DNA of 64,000 nt from Acanthosepion esculentum (lineage: Eukaryota > Mollusca > Cephalopoda > Sepiida > Sepiidae). Made by a program: the position numbers and the translations under genes. Where the stretch lies: contig OZ038496.1 in NCBI GenBank assembly GCA_964036315.1, positions 18,568,185 to 18,632,184 on the forward strand, in the 5' to 3' direction. Below, piece by piece: positions 52,550 to 62,169 of the stretch. The notes below the pieces were generated by a model. The model was not told the DNA's origin, did no database searches, and saw nothing but the letters and a program-made list of their open reading frames with translations. Each line of letters opens with the position of its first letter. Positions within the stretch are counted from its first letter, which is position 1.

Positions 52550-52930
52550 ATATTCAAAAACATATTTTCATTTCTTTTTTCTTCACTTTGTCTTCTTAAA
52601 ATAAATGTGTACCTAATACAAAATACACAGTTTAATAATTATGAAGTTTTAAAAAAAAATGTTTATTCATTCTCCATTCTTTTTTCTTTTTTCAAAGAAA
52701 TGGCTAATATTACCATGACCGTCACCAGCCTGTTCTGTAATATATCTTCAAATATTTATTGCCAAACACTTCTCAAGAACTCGTTCTTGCTTCATTTTTT
52801 TCTGTCTGTCAACAGGAGTCAGGTGGAAAGAAAAATGACATTGGAAATGGCTGATGAGAATCCAAAATTGATTAGAGTTGGAACAAATAAAAAAAAAACT
52901 ATTAAGGAAAAAAAAAAAAAGAAATAAAAA
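52550..52930. other. Interval without recognised feature
   Basis: AT-rich with A runs at 52888-52935. A 106-codon ORF ends in poly-lysine from these runs and is not supported. Confidence 0.35.
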
Positions 52931-52934
52931 AAAA

Positions 52935-53400
52935 AATGTAAAAGACAGAAAATATTTCCAACTTGGCGGGAAGGGCAAACATTACCAGGCAAATATGTTT
53001 CCCAAAAATGTCATCTGGGGGAACAATCACAACAACTCTTGAAAACCTCCCTGACACCAGAAATTTTAGAAAACAATATAAAAAGAATAAAACATATGAC
53101 ACAGAAGTAATAAAAGTCATTGGATGATAAACAGACATGAATGAACACAGTGAGGAGTTCTGAAAGGCCTGACTTGATACTGGTTGAGAGATGAACAGGT
53201 TGAGATAGGAAGATCTTGAATCATAATGTGATTTTCAGGTACTTCCCAACAGTGCCACACACTGAGATCATCTCCCCAAGCCAATATTATCAAAAACTCG
53301 CCTTCTTGAGAAATCAACCATGTTGAAAATCGAACCCAGGTCTCATGGTTAGAATGCTGACATTCTTTCCATTTAGCCAAATGCACATATAGCAATAACT
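52935..53400 (-). mobile_element. tRNA-derived SINE, separate family
   Basis: Minus strand. The head 53395-53325 looks like a whole tRNA: GCATTTGGCTAAATGGAAAG (A box, TGGCTAAATGG), anticodon arm TTCTAACCATGAGA, GGGTTCGATTTTC (B box, close to GGTTCGANNC). The body reads GGCACTGTTGGGAAGTACCT GAAAATCACATTATGATTCA, then GTCAGGCCTTTCAGAACTCC TCACTG, CATTCATGTCTGTTTATCATCC, and a downstream portion TTCCCCCAGATGAC..GGCAAACATTACC-type. No 5S head; the sequence is unlike the other SINEs here. Confidence 0.7.
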
Positions 53401-53429
53401 AAACAATACTAAAATAGAACAAAGACATG

Positions 53430-53575
53430 GACATTGGAACAAAAACAGTCTCTGTAGATTGAATAAAGGGTTCAGTTGGAAATTCTCTGAATTAGTTAGC
53501 AGATCAATAGATATATGAAGAAGACCAGAGAGTGTACTGGCTGAAATGTTGATATGAATTGGTTGATTTAGAAGA
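53430..53575 (+). mobile_element. Hammerhead-like retroelement fragment
   Basis: GGAACAAAAACAGTCTCTGT AGATTGAATAAAGGGTTCAG TTGGAAATTC, then ATATGAAGAAGACCAGAGAG TGTACTGGCTGAAATGTTGA. The family order is preserved, but the CTGAAGA box is mutated and the stem eroded. Confidence 0.55.
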
Positions 53576-53579
53576 TCGA

Positions 53580-53750
53580 AATGTAATGTTGAGAGAAGAT
53601 AGAAATTCTTTCCTCTGCATAAGAGCAACACACGTTTTAATCCTGCTGATAGGCACAGTTTCTTTATTAAACTTAGGCCAGTAGACAAAAATTATATCAT
53701 TTAAAAATATAGATGTTGATGGAAATACATGTATCCACTAAATATAATGT
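53580..53750. other. Short unclassified interval
   Basis: Includes a phrase (TCCTGCTGATAGGCACAG..TTATTAAACTTAGGCCAGTAGACAAAAATTATATCATTTA) similar to 30160-30245, so it is a dispersed repeat. Confidence 0.4.
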
Positions 53751-53754
53751 ATAG

Positions 53755-53985
53755 TGTTCACTCCGTACAAGGCCCAAGAGCCACTCAAAGTAGAAGGTTA
53801 CAGAGTCAGAGGCAAAATTTATATGGGTATGTAGCGAAGATAATGATTAACCCTAAACTTGAACACGTTAAGACTGTAGTGATAGGGAAAGCATCCTCTT
53901 GGGAGTTGGTTTTACAAGGCAGTAGTTTGTGGGAAGAAGCTGCTCAAGTGAAAATTACATCTTTCTTTGATCTGATCCTAAGAAT
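53755..53985 (-). pseudogene. LINE-D 3'-end fragment
   Basis: Complement of GTTCACTCCGTACAAGGCCC..GTTAAGACTGTAGTGATAGGG AAAGCATCCTCTTGGGAGTT..GTGGGAAGAAGCTGCTCAAGTG, homologous to 48690-48890. Only the last part of the coding region and the tail remain. Confidence 0.65.
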
Positions 53986-54211
53986 AAAGTACAATTTCTC
54001 ATTTGCTAATCTTTAATTTCTGAATAATATAAGTGAAATAAATATTTTTTCACAAATGATTTTACATCTTCCATTTCTAATATAAATTCAAAGTCAGATA
54101 TTATATTTGATTAAGTCAAGTGAAACTTGACAATCTTAGAATAATGGAAATATGCATTTCTAGAAACAAAAATCTTAAAAATATTCAAATTTCAGTTTTT
54201 CCATTCATTCA

Positions 54212-54214
<3 letters not shown>

Positions 54215-54261
<47 letters not shown>

Positions 54262-54274
54262 TATAGTAAAGATA

Positions 54275-54329
<55 letters not shown>
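54215..54329. repeat. Compound (TA)n(CA)n(TA)n microsatellite
   Basis: TA run, then ACACACACACACA at about 54249, then TAGTAAAGATAAGATA, and a second long TA run ending at 54329 followed again by TAGTAAAGATAA. Confidence 0.95.
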
Positions 54330-54332
<3 letters not shown>

Positions 54333-54334
54333 AA

Positions 54335-54991
54335 GATAATAAATCTGTTGGCATATAATCCAAGTAGATCCTAGCAATATAATTTAATGTATTGTAATTT
54401 TTTTTTTTTTATTTCATTTTCATTTCTAAATGTATAATTTATTTTATTGGGTTATATTTTTATTTCTAAATATTTTTTATTCTTTAACCTATTGATTTTA
54501 TATTAAATATAAACTTTTTTAAATATAATTTTACTTAATTTTAATATAAATTATCTAAATATAACTTATTTTTAATTTATTCAAATATATCTTATTTTTA
54601 CATATAACTTGTCTTTGGTAGAGTACTTTTAATTATGTTGTTGTATCTTGAAACATAACTTTATCTTTATAATTTAAGGATTTTTTTTATAAAACACCCT
54701 TTTTATTATTCTCTTTATTTCAAATTAACATTTCATACTTCATATAAACCCAACTTCATGTCATAAGATTAATATCTGGGTTTAATTTTATAAAACCTCT
54801 TACTTTTAAGACTAATACCTTCCACCCTCTCCTGGTCACTGTCTTGGGACTTTCATCTGACTGAAACATTGAATAAATTTCTAATTCCGACATGAACTCA
54901 TTCTATACCAGGGTTGAATAAGACTGATGAATCTCATCGGCTGAAATAAGCCTATTCCCCATATGAGCAAATTTGGGATTTTATTGTGTAC

Positions 54992-54995
<4 letters not shown>
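54335..54995. other. Strongly AT-rich interval with a weak hammerhead-like phrase
   Basis: Many TTTTTAT.TATAA-type runs. At 54924-54946, CTGATGA..GGCTGAAAT resembles the motif of the other elements, and TCTGACTGAAACATTGAA at 54858 resembles its end. Too weak to call an element. Confidence 0.3.

Positions 54996-55028
<33 letters not shown>
54996..55028. repeat. (TA)n microsatellite
   Basis: About 16 TA dinucleotides. Confidence 0.95.
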
Positions 55029-55031
<3 letters not shown>

Positions 55032-55239
55032 GACACCAAACTTTCTTTTAAATATTTTTCATTGAATATGACAGACATGGAAAATCTCTATAGCCAAAAT
55101 GTTGGGGGAAAAATAAGATAAGGAAATTAATCTAAAGAAACTCAGGATATATTTTGATTGACTCACCTCATGTTAAATAGCAGACCAGATTAAGTTCTCT
55201 AGCCTTAGGAGAAGGAAAAGTTTAAATTCAAAACTTTGG

Positions 55240-55370
55240 AGAAGGCAGCAGGAAACTCTCCACTGTCTTTTCCAAGACGTCATGGATATTCCCAGATAAT
55301 AAATGAAAGGTATCCTGAGACTCATATTCACCTACATCCTGAAGAGACATGGCATTAAAAAAGAATGTGT
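55240..55370. mobile_element. Dispersed repeat, LINE or SINE 3' end
   Basis: GAAGGCAGCAGGAAACTCTC CACTGTCTTTTCCAAGACGT CATGGATATTCCCAGATAAT AAATGAAAGG..CATCCTGAAGAGACATGGCA. Two more copies lie at 58770-58900 and 58920-59040. It ends with the same GACATGG phrase as the RTE tails, so it may be an RTE-mobilised SINE. Confidence 0.5.
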
Positions 55371-55539
55371 AGGTATGTGTCTGCATATATATCCAAGCAG
55401 CAGTCTTTCATTTATATATATCTGATTAAAATCAGAGTGAAGGAATATTTTTTAATTTGTTTTACTCATAATTCCTTGTTTACATAAATTAGTAGTTTGT
55501 GTATGTGAGAATTATCCAACTGTTTATGGTCAAATGTTT

Positions 55540-56210
55540 TTTTTATTTTTACCCCCCTCCCCCAAGTAAGGCAAGTCACTAGATGGCAGTGGAGTGAAAG
55601 TGAATGAGAATGAGAAGATTGAAAATGGAAAGAATTGAGGAAAGAGCAAAGAAGGAATAGGGTTCAAGCTGACAGAACATAGCAATTGACATTGCATTAA
55701 AATTTTTGAAGTTATCAGGAAAGCAAGAAATTAGAAGCATGTTCCACAAGTGAGAAGTTCAAGAAAAGAAACTGTTAAAGTGGAAATGACAGTTTCATCT
55801 AGCTAGTTTAACAGTAAAATGGTGAGACCAAGTTACTTATCTAGTAGCATGATTAAAATTCTTGTAGTCAGGGCACCAGGAAAAAATTCTTGTCCTAGGA
55901 GTTACCATGAAAATATTTGTAGAAGAGAGGGTAGCCTCATTGTATCAGTTAGAAAGTGACTGGAGATGAGATGCCTTGTCAGGATTGATTGTATTGCAGA
56001 CCCTTCTCTGGATTTTCTCAAGAATCTTGAGATGCACACAAGGAGCACCAGACCAGATATGGCAGCAGTTTGCCAATATTCTTTGATAGACAATCATCCT
56101 AGAAATTTTATTGAAAATCTTATTCATCCTTGGGTTCCTTATCTTAAGAGCTTCAAGAATGTAGATTCTGCCTCAAGTATCTAAATTCTGCCTCAAGTAT
56201 CTGGCCTGAA
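55540..56210 (-). pseudogene. LINE-B 3' half
   Basis: Minus strand. 56127 to 55945: ILANCCHIWSGAPCVHLKILEKIQRRVCNTINPDKASHLQSLSN (post-RT region, read in pieces). It continues in other frames with LFYKYFHGNS-like and PWLQEF-like segments. 3' tail: the complement of CCCCCAAGTAAGGCAAGTCA CTAGATGGCAGTGGAGTG. It is frameshifted, with a small duplicated ATTCTGCCTCAAGTATCT at 56164-56203. Confidence 0.75.
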
Positions 56211-56214
56211 ATAC

Positions 56215-56550
56215 CATGAAAAGAAATTCATACCAAAGCCTATAACATGCAGATGTAAAGTTTGGTTAGTGAGAGAAAATCATTTTGACCCTCACACTAA
56301 ACAGAATAATAAGAGTGCTGATAAGGACCATCCTAACAGAAATAGGGATTTGGATATATTTTGCTTAAGGGAACGGACTCTCTCTAAAAAGGGGTTTCAT
56401 ATCTTAGTTTACAGATTGCAATAGCTGTTAGGGAGATGTGATTAAATATACTTTAATGTTTACAAAAAATTTAATTAGTGTTATTGTTGTTTAGATAATA
56501 AGCATTTAACATAGCACAAATCGCTATATGTTCAAACAGGAATTTTCAAA
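56215..56550. other. Interval without recognised feature
   Basis: AT-rich with no classified repeat. Confidence 0.35.
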
Positions 56551-56554
56551 TATA

Positions 56555-56709
56555 CAGTGTAACCCGGATATAAGAGAAACCCGGATATAAGAGCTTTTCT
56601 CTGGTCCCAAATTAGAGCCTGTGTTAATGTATATATAATAGACCAAACCCGGATATAAGAGACTTCTTCTCCAGTCCCGACAACTCTCTCTTATATCCGG
56701 GTTACATTG
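56555..56709. mobile_element. pogo/Tigger-like MITE, 155 bp
   Basis: The left end CAGTGTAACCCGGATATAAG and the right end CTTATATCCGGGTTACATTG are near-perfect inverted repeats, flanked by TA on both sides (56553-56554 and 56710-56711). Two additional internal copies of the end (AACCCGGATATAAGAG at 56578 and 56648) lie in the same orientation as the left end. CAGT ends with TA target duplication are typical of the pogo group. No transposase. Confidence 0.8.
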
Positions 56710-56714
56710 TATAT

Positions 56715-57360
56715 GCATTTTTTTAAGTATTTATGGTTATTTTTTAACTTTTATCAAAAATGACATTCTTGTGCAGGTAGTTATGGATAATGTACATTAA
56801 TTACTAAATTTTTTTAATCAATAACTAATTGTGCTCAGTTGTTGACATTAATAGCTATCTGCTGATGTGTCAAAATTTTGGAATAATGCAATAATAAAAA
56901 TTTAAATTTCATGTCTCTGATACATGTCGCAATCTGTTAAAATTTTTCTTGGTTCCCATGTCAATTGATTACCAAAATTTTTATCAGTTTTTATTGTTTA
57001 TTACCTGAAGGTCCTTTTTCAGGACATGAAGAACAATTCTTGATTATTTCACTTATCATTTTATGCACCACCATTATACCAATCATGGATATCCACATCT
57101 TCCTTTTCTTTGAAGCTTTTAGAAATGTTTGTTTTTTTTACTATTCTTCCCATTTTCTGCACTGCAATTAATTTATGCAAACTTACATGCCATTTCTTGC
57201 TCCAGGTAACAATTGATTGGAGAGGAATAGGGATAAAATCAGTAAAGCACCCTGAATTTATCATAAAAATTCAGAAAGTAGAATTAGTAAATACTAAACA
57301 CTTCAAATACCTACATGTATATAACAAACTTAATATATAAGATATGGAAATTGAACACTG
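56715..57360. other. Interval with a weak RTE-like trace
   Basis: 57190-57345 (VTIDWRGIGIKSVKHPEFIIKI..VELVNTKHFKYLHVYNKLNI, plus strand) faintly resembles the I.N.KTE....V..FKYLG.. region after the RT catalytic box, but the match is too short to classify. Confidence 0.35.
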
Positions 57361-57364
57361 TATA

Positions 57365-57960
57365 TGTTGCAACAGTGACCCTTCAAGATGTTGGGGATCA
57401 TGGTTCTCCACAACTTCCTATCCTTTGTGGCTCTTACCAATGTTATCCTTTTTACTGTCCATTCTAATCCCTGTTCTGCCATCCATTTACACAAGCTTGT
57501 TAGGTAAGTTACTTGTTTTTTTCCTCTGCTCCTCTTGCCATCAGTTTGTCCTGTGAGTGTCAAATTCTCCAGGTCCTCTTTCCTCAATATGCTTCCCAGG
57601 ATTTTCATATGTTTTTCCAGATTGTAAGTAAAAGAGCTATTTTCATTTCCATTTTCTTTAAAACTTCCTGATTGTTTACATGTTCCATCCATGTTATTCT
57701 CAGCACACTTCTGTAGAACCACATCTCTATGGAAATTATCCAGCATTCACTGCTGTTACAAGAGGACTTATATTACATATCAGTTCAGCTCTCATTTATT
57801 TTTTTCTAGCACCTTTTCTTGTTTCTTATTATTTCGTTTAGCTTTCTGAAAGTATATTTTACTATTTCAGTGCACCTTCATATTTCTGTGTCATATTTTA
57901 TGGCATCTGTTCAAACTCTTTTCAGGTAAATAAATTTTTGTATTTACTTGCTAATAAGGA
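57365..57960 (-). pseudogene. RTE-type LINE C-terminus and 3' end
   Basis: The minus frame 57746-57330 (138 codons) is the longest undamaged LINE C-terminus here: ENLTLTGQTDGKRSRGKKQV TYLTSLCKWMAEQGLEWTVK, then LVRATKDRKLWRTMIPNILK G. The plus text ATGTTATTCTCAGCACACTT CTGTAGAACCACATCTC just upstream encodes the preceding WFYRSVLRI..H motif in another frame. The end is the CTTGAAGGGTCACTGTTGC-type tail. Confidence 0.8.
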
Positions 57961-58624
57961 TAGAATTTGGAGTCAGTTTGGCAAATCCACTCTTTTACAT
58001 CACTGTTTAATTACCCACTGTAATATTCAATTTTTTTCTTCTTCTGTGAGGAATCTGTCCAGCATTTGCTGACTGATTTTTTTTTAATCAGTTTCACCCA
58101 TTCAAGGAAGTAAAGCCACTAAGACAAGAGTTTAATGGCGTGGAAGAATTAGGAATAGAAACATTAATAATGAGCAAGATCAAAAACTCTCCACAGATTC
58201 CTTTTCTATAATGTCTGTTAATTCCCAAGAATTCTTGAGAAAAATAGTGAAGTGATTTCGTGCTACTTTCTCCACAGTTTTGAATTCAGAATAGTTTGTT
58301 TTCTAGACTGGCTGACACCCAAAGCTAGAGAACCCAGTCTACCCAGTAATGCTTCCCTGAAATGATCCCACCTGATGTGTAAATAGATGACAAAACTGGG
58401 AGGCATAGTGAAACGACAAACCTTATGAAGAGCTACAAAGGATGGAAAGTTGGGGTGAGCCACAGTTGGGCGTGTCTTTGAGGGAAAAATGTCTTTAAAA
58501 GAAATTCATTGGTCATAACAGATATCCTATACATTTGTGGTTATTATGAATTGATAATGTTAGTGCAAAGTTTGTCAAACTTCTTCTTCCATGTACCATG
58601 TCCCTTCAGGATGTAGGCATTCAT
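57954..58624 (+). repeat. Direct duplication, copy 2 (0.67 kb)
   Basis: Collinear with 50752-51409. Sequence identity ends abruptly on both sides (preceded by TTACTTGCTA here, by ACAAGAG there; followed by CAGCAAG here, by TGCTCTT there). Differences include GTCTTTGAGGG against GTCTTTAAGGG and a short extra segment near 58068-58085. Confidence 0.9.
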
Positions 58625-58769
58625 CAGCAAGTACAAATTCTAATTGGTTGCATTCACTTTCACACAATAACCTTGCTATCTCATCTCCTCCTATTTATAT
58701 GTTACATAAGAGGTTAGAGTGGGCTTTATAGTCTTGGGTGGTAGCCATTCTAAAAGAACAACAATTATA

Positions 58770-59045
58770 AAATCATAACAGAAGCAGACAACAAGAAACC
58801 AGTCCACTATCTTTACCAAGAAGGCATGGCTATTCCCAGATAATAAAGAAATAGAATCTGTGAAGAGCCATGATTGATTTGACTATGTCCCAAGAAGAGA
58901 AGGATTATTCTGATTGCAAAGCTATGGAGAAGGCAACTAGAAACCAATCTATTATCTTTTCCAAGAAGGCATGGGAATTCACAGATATTAAAGAAGTGTG
59001 GAGCACTATGATCGCCAATGCCCTGAAGGGACAGGATGTAAAAAA
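58770..59045. mobile_element. Two tandem copies of the 55240-type dispersed repeat
   Basis: 58790-58880 (AAGAAACCAGTCCACTATCT TTACCAAGAAGGCATGGCTA TTCCCAGATAATAAAG) and 58920-59040 (GAAGGCAACTAGAAACCAATC TATTATCTTTTCCAAGAAGG CATGGGAATTCACAGATATT AAAG), each followed by GAG..C.ATGAT.G. The second ends with ATCGCCAATGCCCTGAAGGG ACAGGATG. A spurious 98-codon ORF covers part of it. Confidence 0.6.
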
Positions 59046-59049
59046 AGTG

Positions 59050-59990
59050 TTTCTCAAGTTTGTTTCTCAACTTCCTTTCTTTCTATTTTATAAATCTTCC
59101 TGTTTCCCCAACTTCAATTTTAAGAGTATTTTAGGAGGGTATTGCTTTGTTCCAGGAAGAAATTAAAGTGGTTTAACTGATCCAATCTCATCTTCATTTC
59201 CTATCTTTGGAATTTGATGCCATTAAGGAATTCATGCCAAATTGAGTAAGTGGGGAGGTGTCAATCTGTAGTTTAGGGGTTTACTTGTGATTGAAGAAAA
59301 CAAATAATAATAAAACATCAACAAAATACAGAGTTTGACTGAAGCAAACAATATGTGTTTGTTAAACGCTGTCTACCTCCATGTGTACATGATGATAACA
59401 AGCCAGCTTTGAGGAAGGATCAGTTCCCCATAAAACATCTTTTCTCATTACCCTCACTGGCAGAGCAGTCAGCAAAATGATTGCATGTCTTTGCTAATAA
59501 AAAATGGCCGTGGGCAGAAGAGCAAAAATGCAAAGTCATGTTCCAGACAAATAACTGTCTCTGTTCTAGGTTGGCATTTAATTGGAGACACTGGTGATTT
59601 TTTCCTGTTGATGGTATAATCTTAGGCAATATGAAGGGAGGGAAGCCAAAAATGAGAATAGAAGAAGGTTGATGTCTTTAAGTAGATTTTGGCATTGACA
59701 GGAATCGGCCAGTTTCATTACAGTTATAGATCTTAATAAATGTATTAGGATATATCAAAAGTGTTTTTGATAGAATTTTTCTTAAAATTTATTTTGTATA
59801 TTTATCTATTATTATATATTAATGTATCTCAAAAGTATTTTCATTGTTATAGAACTTCACTCTATGTATTATTTCATGTACATATCAAAGGACTATCTAT
59901 GACCCCAGTGCATTATTAAAATTAATATTATTGCTATCATATATTATTATGTATCAAAAGTATTTTCATTTTTATAGAACTTCACTCAAG
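59050..59990. other. Interval without recognised feature
   Basis: 59750-59990 contains two loose copies of ATCAAAAGTATTTTCATT.TTATAGAACTTCACTC (59830 and 59955). Otherwise unclassified. Confidence 0.4.
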
Positions 59991-59994
59991 CAGA

Positions 59995-60445
59995 ATCAGC
60001 AATGTTATTGGTACTGATCTGGCAGCTCAGCTTCAGTCACTTTCCCACTACCATATAGTTGCCTCCCTGTACCTTTTCTATAAATATTTTCATGGTAATT
60101 GTTCTGATAAGCTTTCTCCTTTGGTACCTAGACTTTATGAATTTAAGTGCAGTACTAGATTGGCAGCAATGTCTCATCATTTTACTGTTAAAATGGCTAG
60201 ATGTAATTGGGAATTAAATGTTTTATTCTCTCACACTTTTTTGCTTCTGAAACTCTCTTCCAGCCTCTTGCTTTTCAGTCAACTTTGATCTTCATAAATG
60301 CAATGTCAATTATTATTGTCTCTCTTCTTAATTCCTGTTCTTTTATTGTTCTCTGTTTTCTTAATAAATTTTTCCCATCATATTCTCCCACACTCAATAA
60401 CTACTCTTAGTGATTTTATTGCCCTGCTTGGGGTGAAATGAAACT
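59995..60445 (+). pseudogene. LINE-B 3' half, plus strand
   Basis: ATDLAAQLQSLSHYHIVASL-like, YLFYKYFHGNCSDKLSPLVP, RLYEFKCSTRLAAMSHHFTV KMARCN, then FSHTFLLLKLSSSLLLFS. It ends at TTGCCCTGCTTGGGGTGAAA TG. Same order of motifs as LINE-A (HGNCSEELLSLVP), but a distinct, older family. Confidence 0.75.
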
Positions 60446-60619
60446 TTCAGATTTCTGTGTTACATTTTCCACTGTCTATTCTAACACTTCCCAGCTAAAC
60501 AAATTTTTTGCTTGATTCTGACATTTCGAATTTGCATCTTGCATCTTGGGCTGTACCTCTTTCTAATAAATATACATTGTCTTCTTAAAATTTATAGTTA
60601 GTCTTTTCTTCTTGGTTGA

Positions 60620-60800
60620 TGTACAGATGGCTTAATGGAAAGCAACACAAAATGAGAAATTGGAGAGCCAAGTTGAAATTTTGATCAGGTCATTGAATTC
60701 ACTTATGCAAAAATAGCCTTGTTAAGGGCATGAATCCATCTCCTCCTCCCAGCTATAGGTTAACTAGTAGGTCTTGCATCTGGAAGAGTCATTGTTATTT
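60620..60800 (+). mobile_element. tRNA-derived SINE, diverged
   Basis: ACAGATGGCTTAATGGAAAG (A-box-like), GTTGAAATTTTGATCAGG in the B-box position, TGAATTCACTTATGCAAAAA TAGCCTTGTTAAGGGCATGA ATCCATCTCCTCCTCCCAGC TATAGGTTAACTAGTAGGTC TTGCATC (common tail). Confidence 0.65.
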
Positions 60801-60804
60801 TTTT

Positions 60805-61295
60805 TTTTAATTATTAATGCAATATTTGCTTGCGAGAAAAAAATTATTTCTTACATTCCCAGATATGTTTTGGCTCTAAATAGCTTACAAAGTGTTGATA
60901 ACGTGTCAAAAACAAAAAGCAACTTTTCTTCTTTCCTTTTCTACCTTGTCTTGTTAAATTCTTATGTATGGTATATACACTTTAAATTTAAAAAGAAAAT
61001 GGTTGCAACTTGTGTGTAATATGGAAAAAAAATCTATGTTGGTCCATTATAAGATGTAAATGTGTACATTTTTATACTTGCAAAATTTTCAGTACTTTTG
61101 TCGTCCTCTTTCTGTTTTTGACCACGTTAGATGCTTATCTCACTTTCTGGTGCTGAAATGCAATAAAATATTCTATCAATTCTGTATCACAGACACTGCA
61201 CCATTGAAAGTTGTGAATCACTCGAGGCACTGAGTTTGCTGATACTGCCTCTATGAATAGCTCTTCATACAGGTTATTATAATGATCATGTTATT
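60805..61295. other. Interval without recognised feature
   Basis: No classified repeat or ORF. Confidence 0.35.
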
Positions 61296-61299
61296 TGCA

Positions 61300-61445
61300 A
61301 AAGGTTTTTATGTCCCCCTGTTCAGTGAAGCTTCTTTGCATTGAGATATGATATGCACAATGGCCTGAAATATAAATTTCTTTCATGTCAAAGTCATACA
61401 TTGCAGGTATACTGTACTCATTAAATTACACACACCTTCATGTGT

Positions 61446-61495
<50 letters not shown>
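61300..61495 (+). repeat. Dispersed repeat ending in (TA)n, copy 1
   Basis: AAAAGGTTTTTATG..TTCAGTGAAGCTTCTTTGCA..GATATGCACAATGGCCTGAA ATATAAATTTCTTTCATGTCAAAGTC..CATTGCAGGTATACTGTACTCA..CACACCTTCATGTGTTTTCA, followed by about 23 TA. Homologous to 63340-63535, including the (TA)n end. Confidence 0.7.
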
Positions 61496-61504
<9 letters not shown>

Positions 61505-61512
61505 CATATATA

Positions 61513-61592
61513 TTAGGTTGGTGCAAAAATAATGTCGTTTTCTCACATGAAGTTGAACGTCAAAAAACGACATTATTTTTGCACCAACCTAA
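61513..61592 (+). mobile_element. Mariner-type MITE, 80 bp, copy 1
   Basis: TTAGGTTGGTGCAAAAATAA TGTCG and its complement form terminal inverted repeats of about 28 bp around a short core (TCTCACATGAAGTTGAACGT C). TA lies on both sides. The end sequence matches the mariner/MADE1 type known from vertebrates and invertebrates. Nearly the entire element can fold into a hairpin. Confidence 0.85.
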
Positions 61593-61608
61593 TATATATA
61601 TATATATT

Positions 61609-61625
61609 TTTTTGCACCAACCTAA
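61609..61625. mobile_element. Solo mariner-type terminal repeat
   Basis: TTTTGCACCAACCTAA, a third partial end lying between the two full MITEs. It suggests an additional deleted copy. Confidence 0.7.
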
Positions 61626-61647
61626 TATATATATATATATATATATA

Positions 61648-61727
61648 TTAGGTTGGTGCAAAAATAATGTCGTTTTTTGACGTTCAACTTCATGTGAGAA
61701 AACGACATTATTTTTGCACCAACCTAA
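61648..61727 (-). mobile_element. Mariner-type MITE, 80 bp, copy 2, inverted
   Basis: Exactly the reverse complement of 61513-61592 as far as I can read. The outer flanks are mirror images as well: GTGTGTGTGCATATATA before copy 1 and TATATATGCACACACACAC after copy 2. The two arms of about 110 bp thus form one palindrome of about 250 bp. Confidence 0.85.
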
Positions 61728-61929
61728 TATATATGCACACACACACACACGCACACATACATGTGACTTGTTCAAGAAAATGGTAGTCAAAATGTTGATC
61801 TGAAATTCTCATTGTATAATGTCCAATCTACAAGATTTTTTTTTTAATAAACTTATTTATTATCAATTCTGCTCAAATTTGACTAAATCTTACACAACTC
61901 CTCTACTGATGTCACTGTGTCTACTTCCT

Positions 61930-62110
61930 CTATGTGCCACATCCCTTCAAAAAACAGATGGTCATGACTCTCCATAACTTCCTATCCATGGTGTCCTTAG
62001 CAGTTTTTCTCCTTTTACCAAGCCTACTGCTACCCATTTCAGCATCCATCCACACAAGCTCGTCAGCTTACTGTTTTCCCCTCTTATGCTTTCCCTCAGT
62101 ATGCCTTGGT
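61930..62110 (-). pseudogene. RTE-type LINE 3'-end fragment
   Basis: Complement of CTATGTGCCACATCCCTTCA..ATGGTCATGACTCTCCATAA CTTCCTATCCATGGTGTCC and CATCCATCCACACAAGCTCG TCAG, i.e. the ..SLCGWMLKWV.. to ..HVALKGMWHIE.. end of RTE elements. Confidence 0.65.
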
Positions 62111-62169
62111 CTTAAGCAACTCCAAAAAAAGAAAAAAACAAGGGAAAGAAAAATGGGCAAACTTGGGCC

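Noticed and set aside
53325..53395. Functional tRNA gene on the minus strand
   Set aside because: A and B boxes are good, but the acceptor stem does not pair convincingly and the sequence continues into a SINE body.
54924..54946. Another hammerhead ribozyme
   Set aside because: CTGATGA and GAAAT are present, but the intervening bases do not form a stable stem and no homologous element surrounds them.
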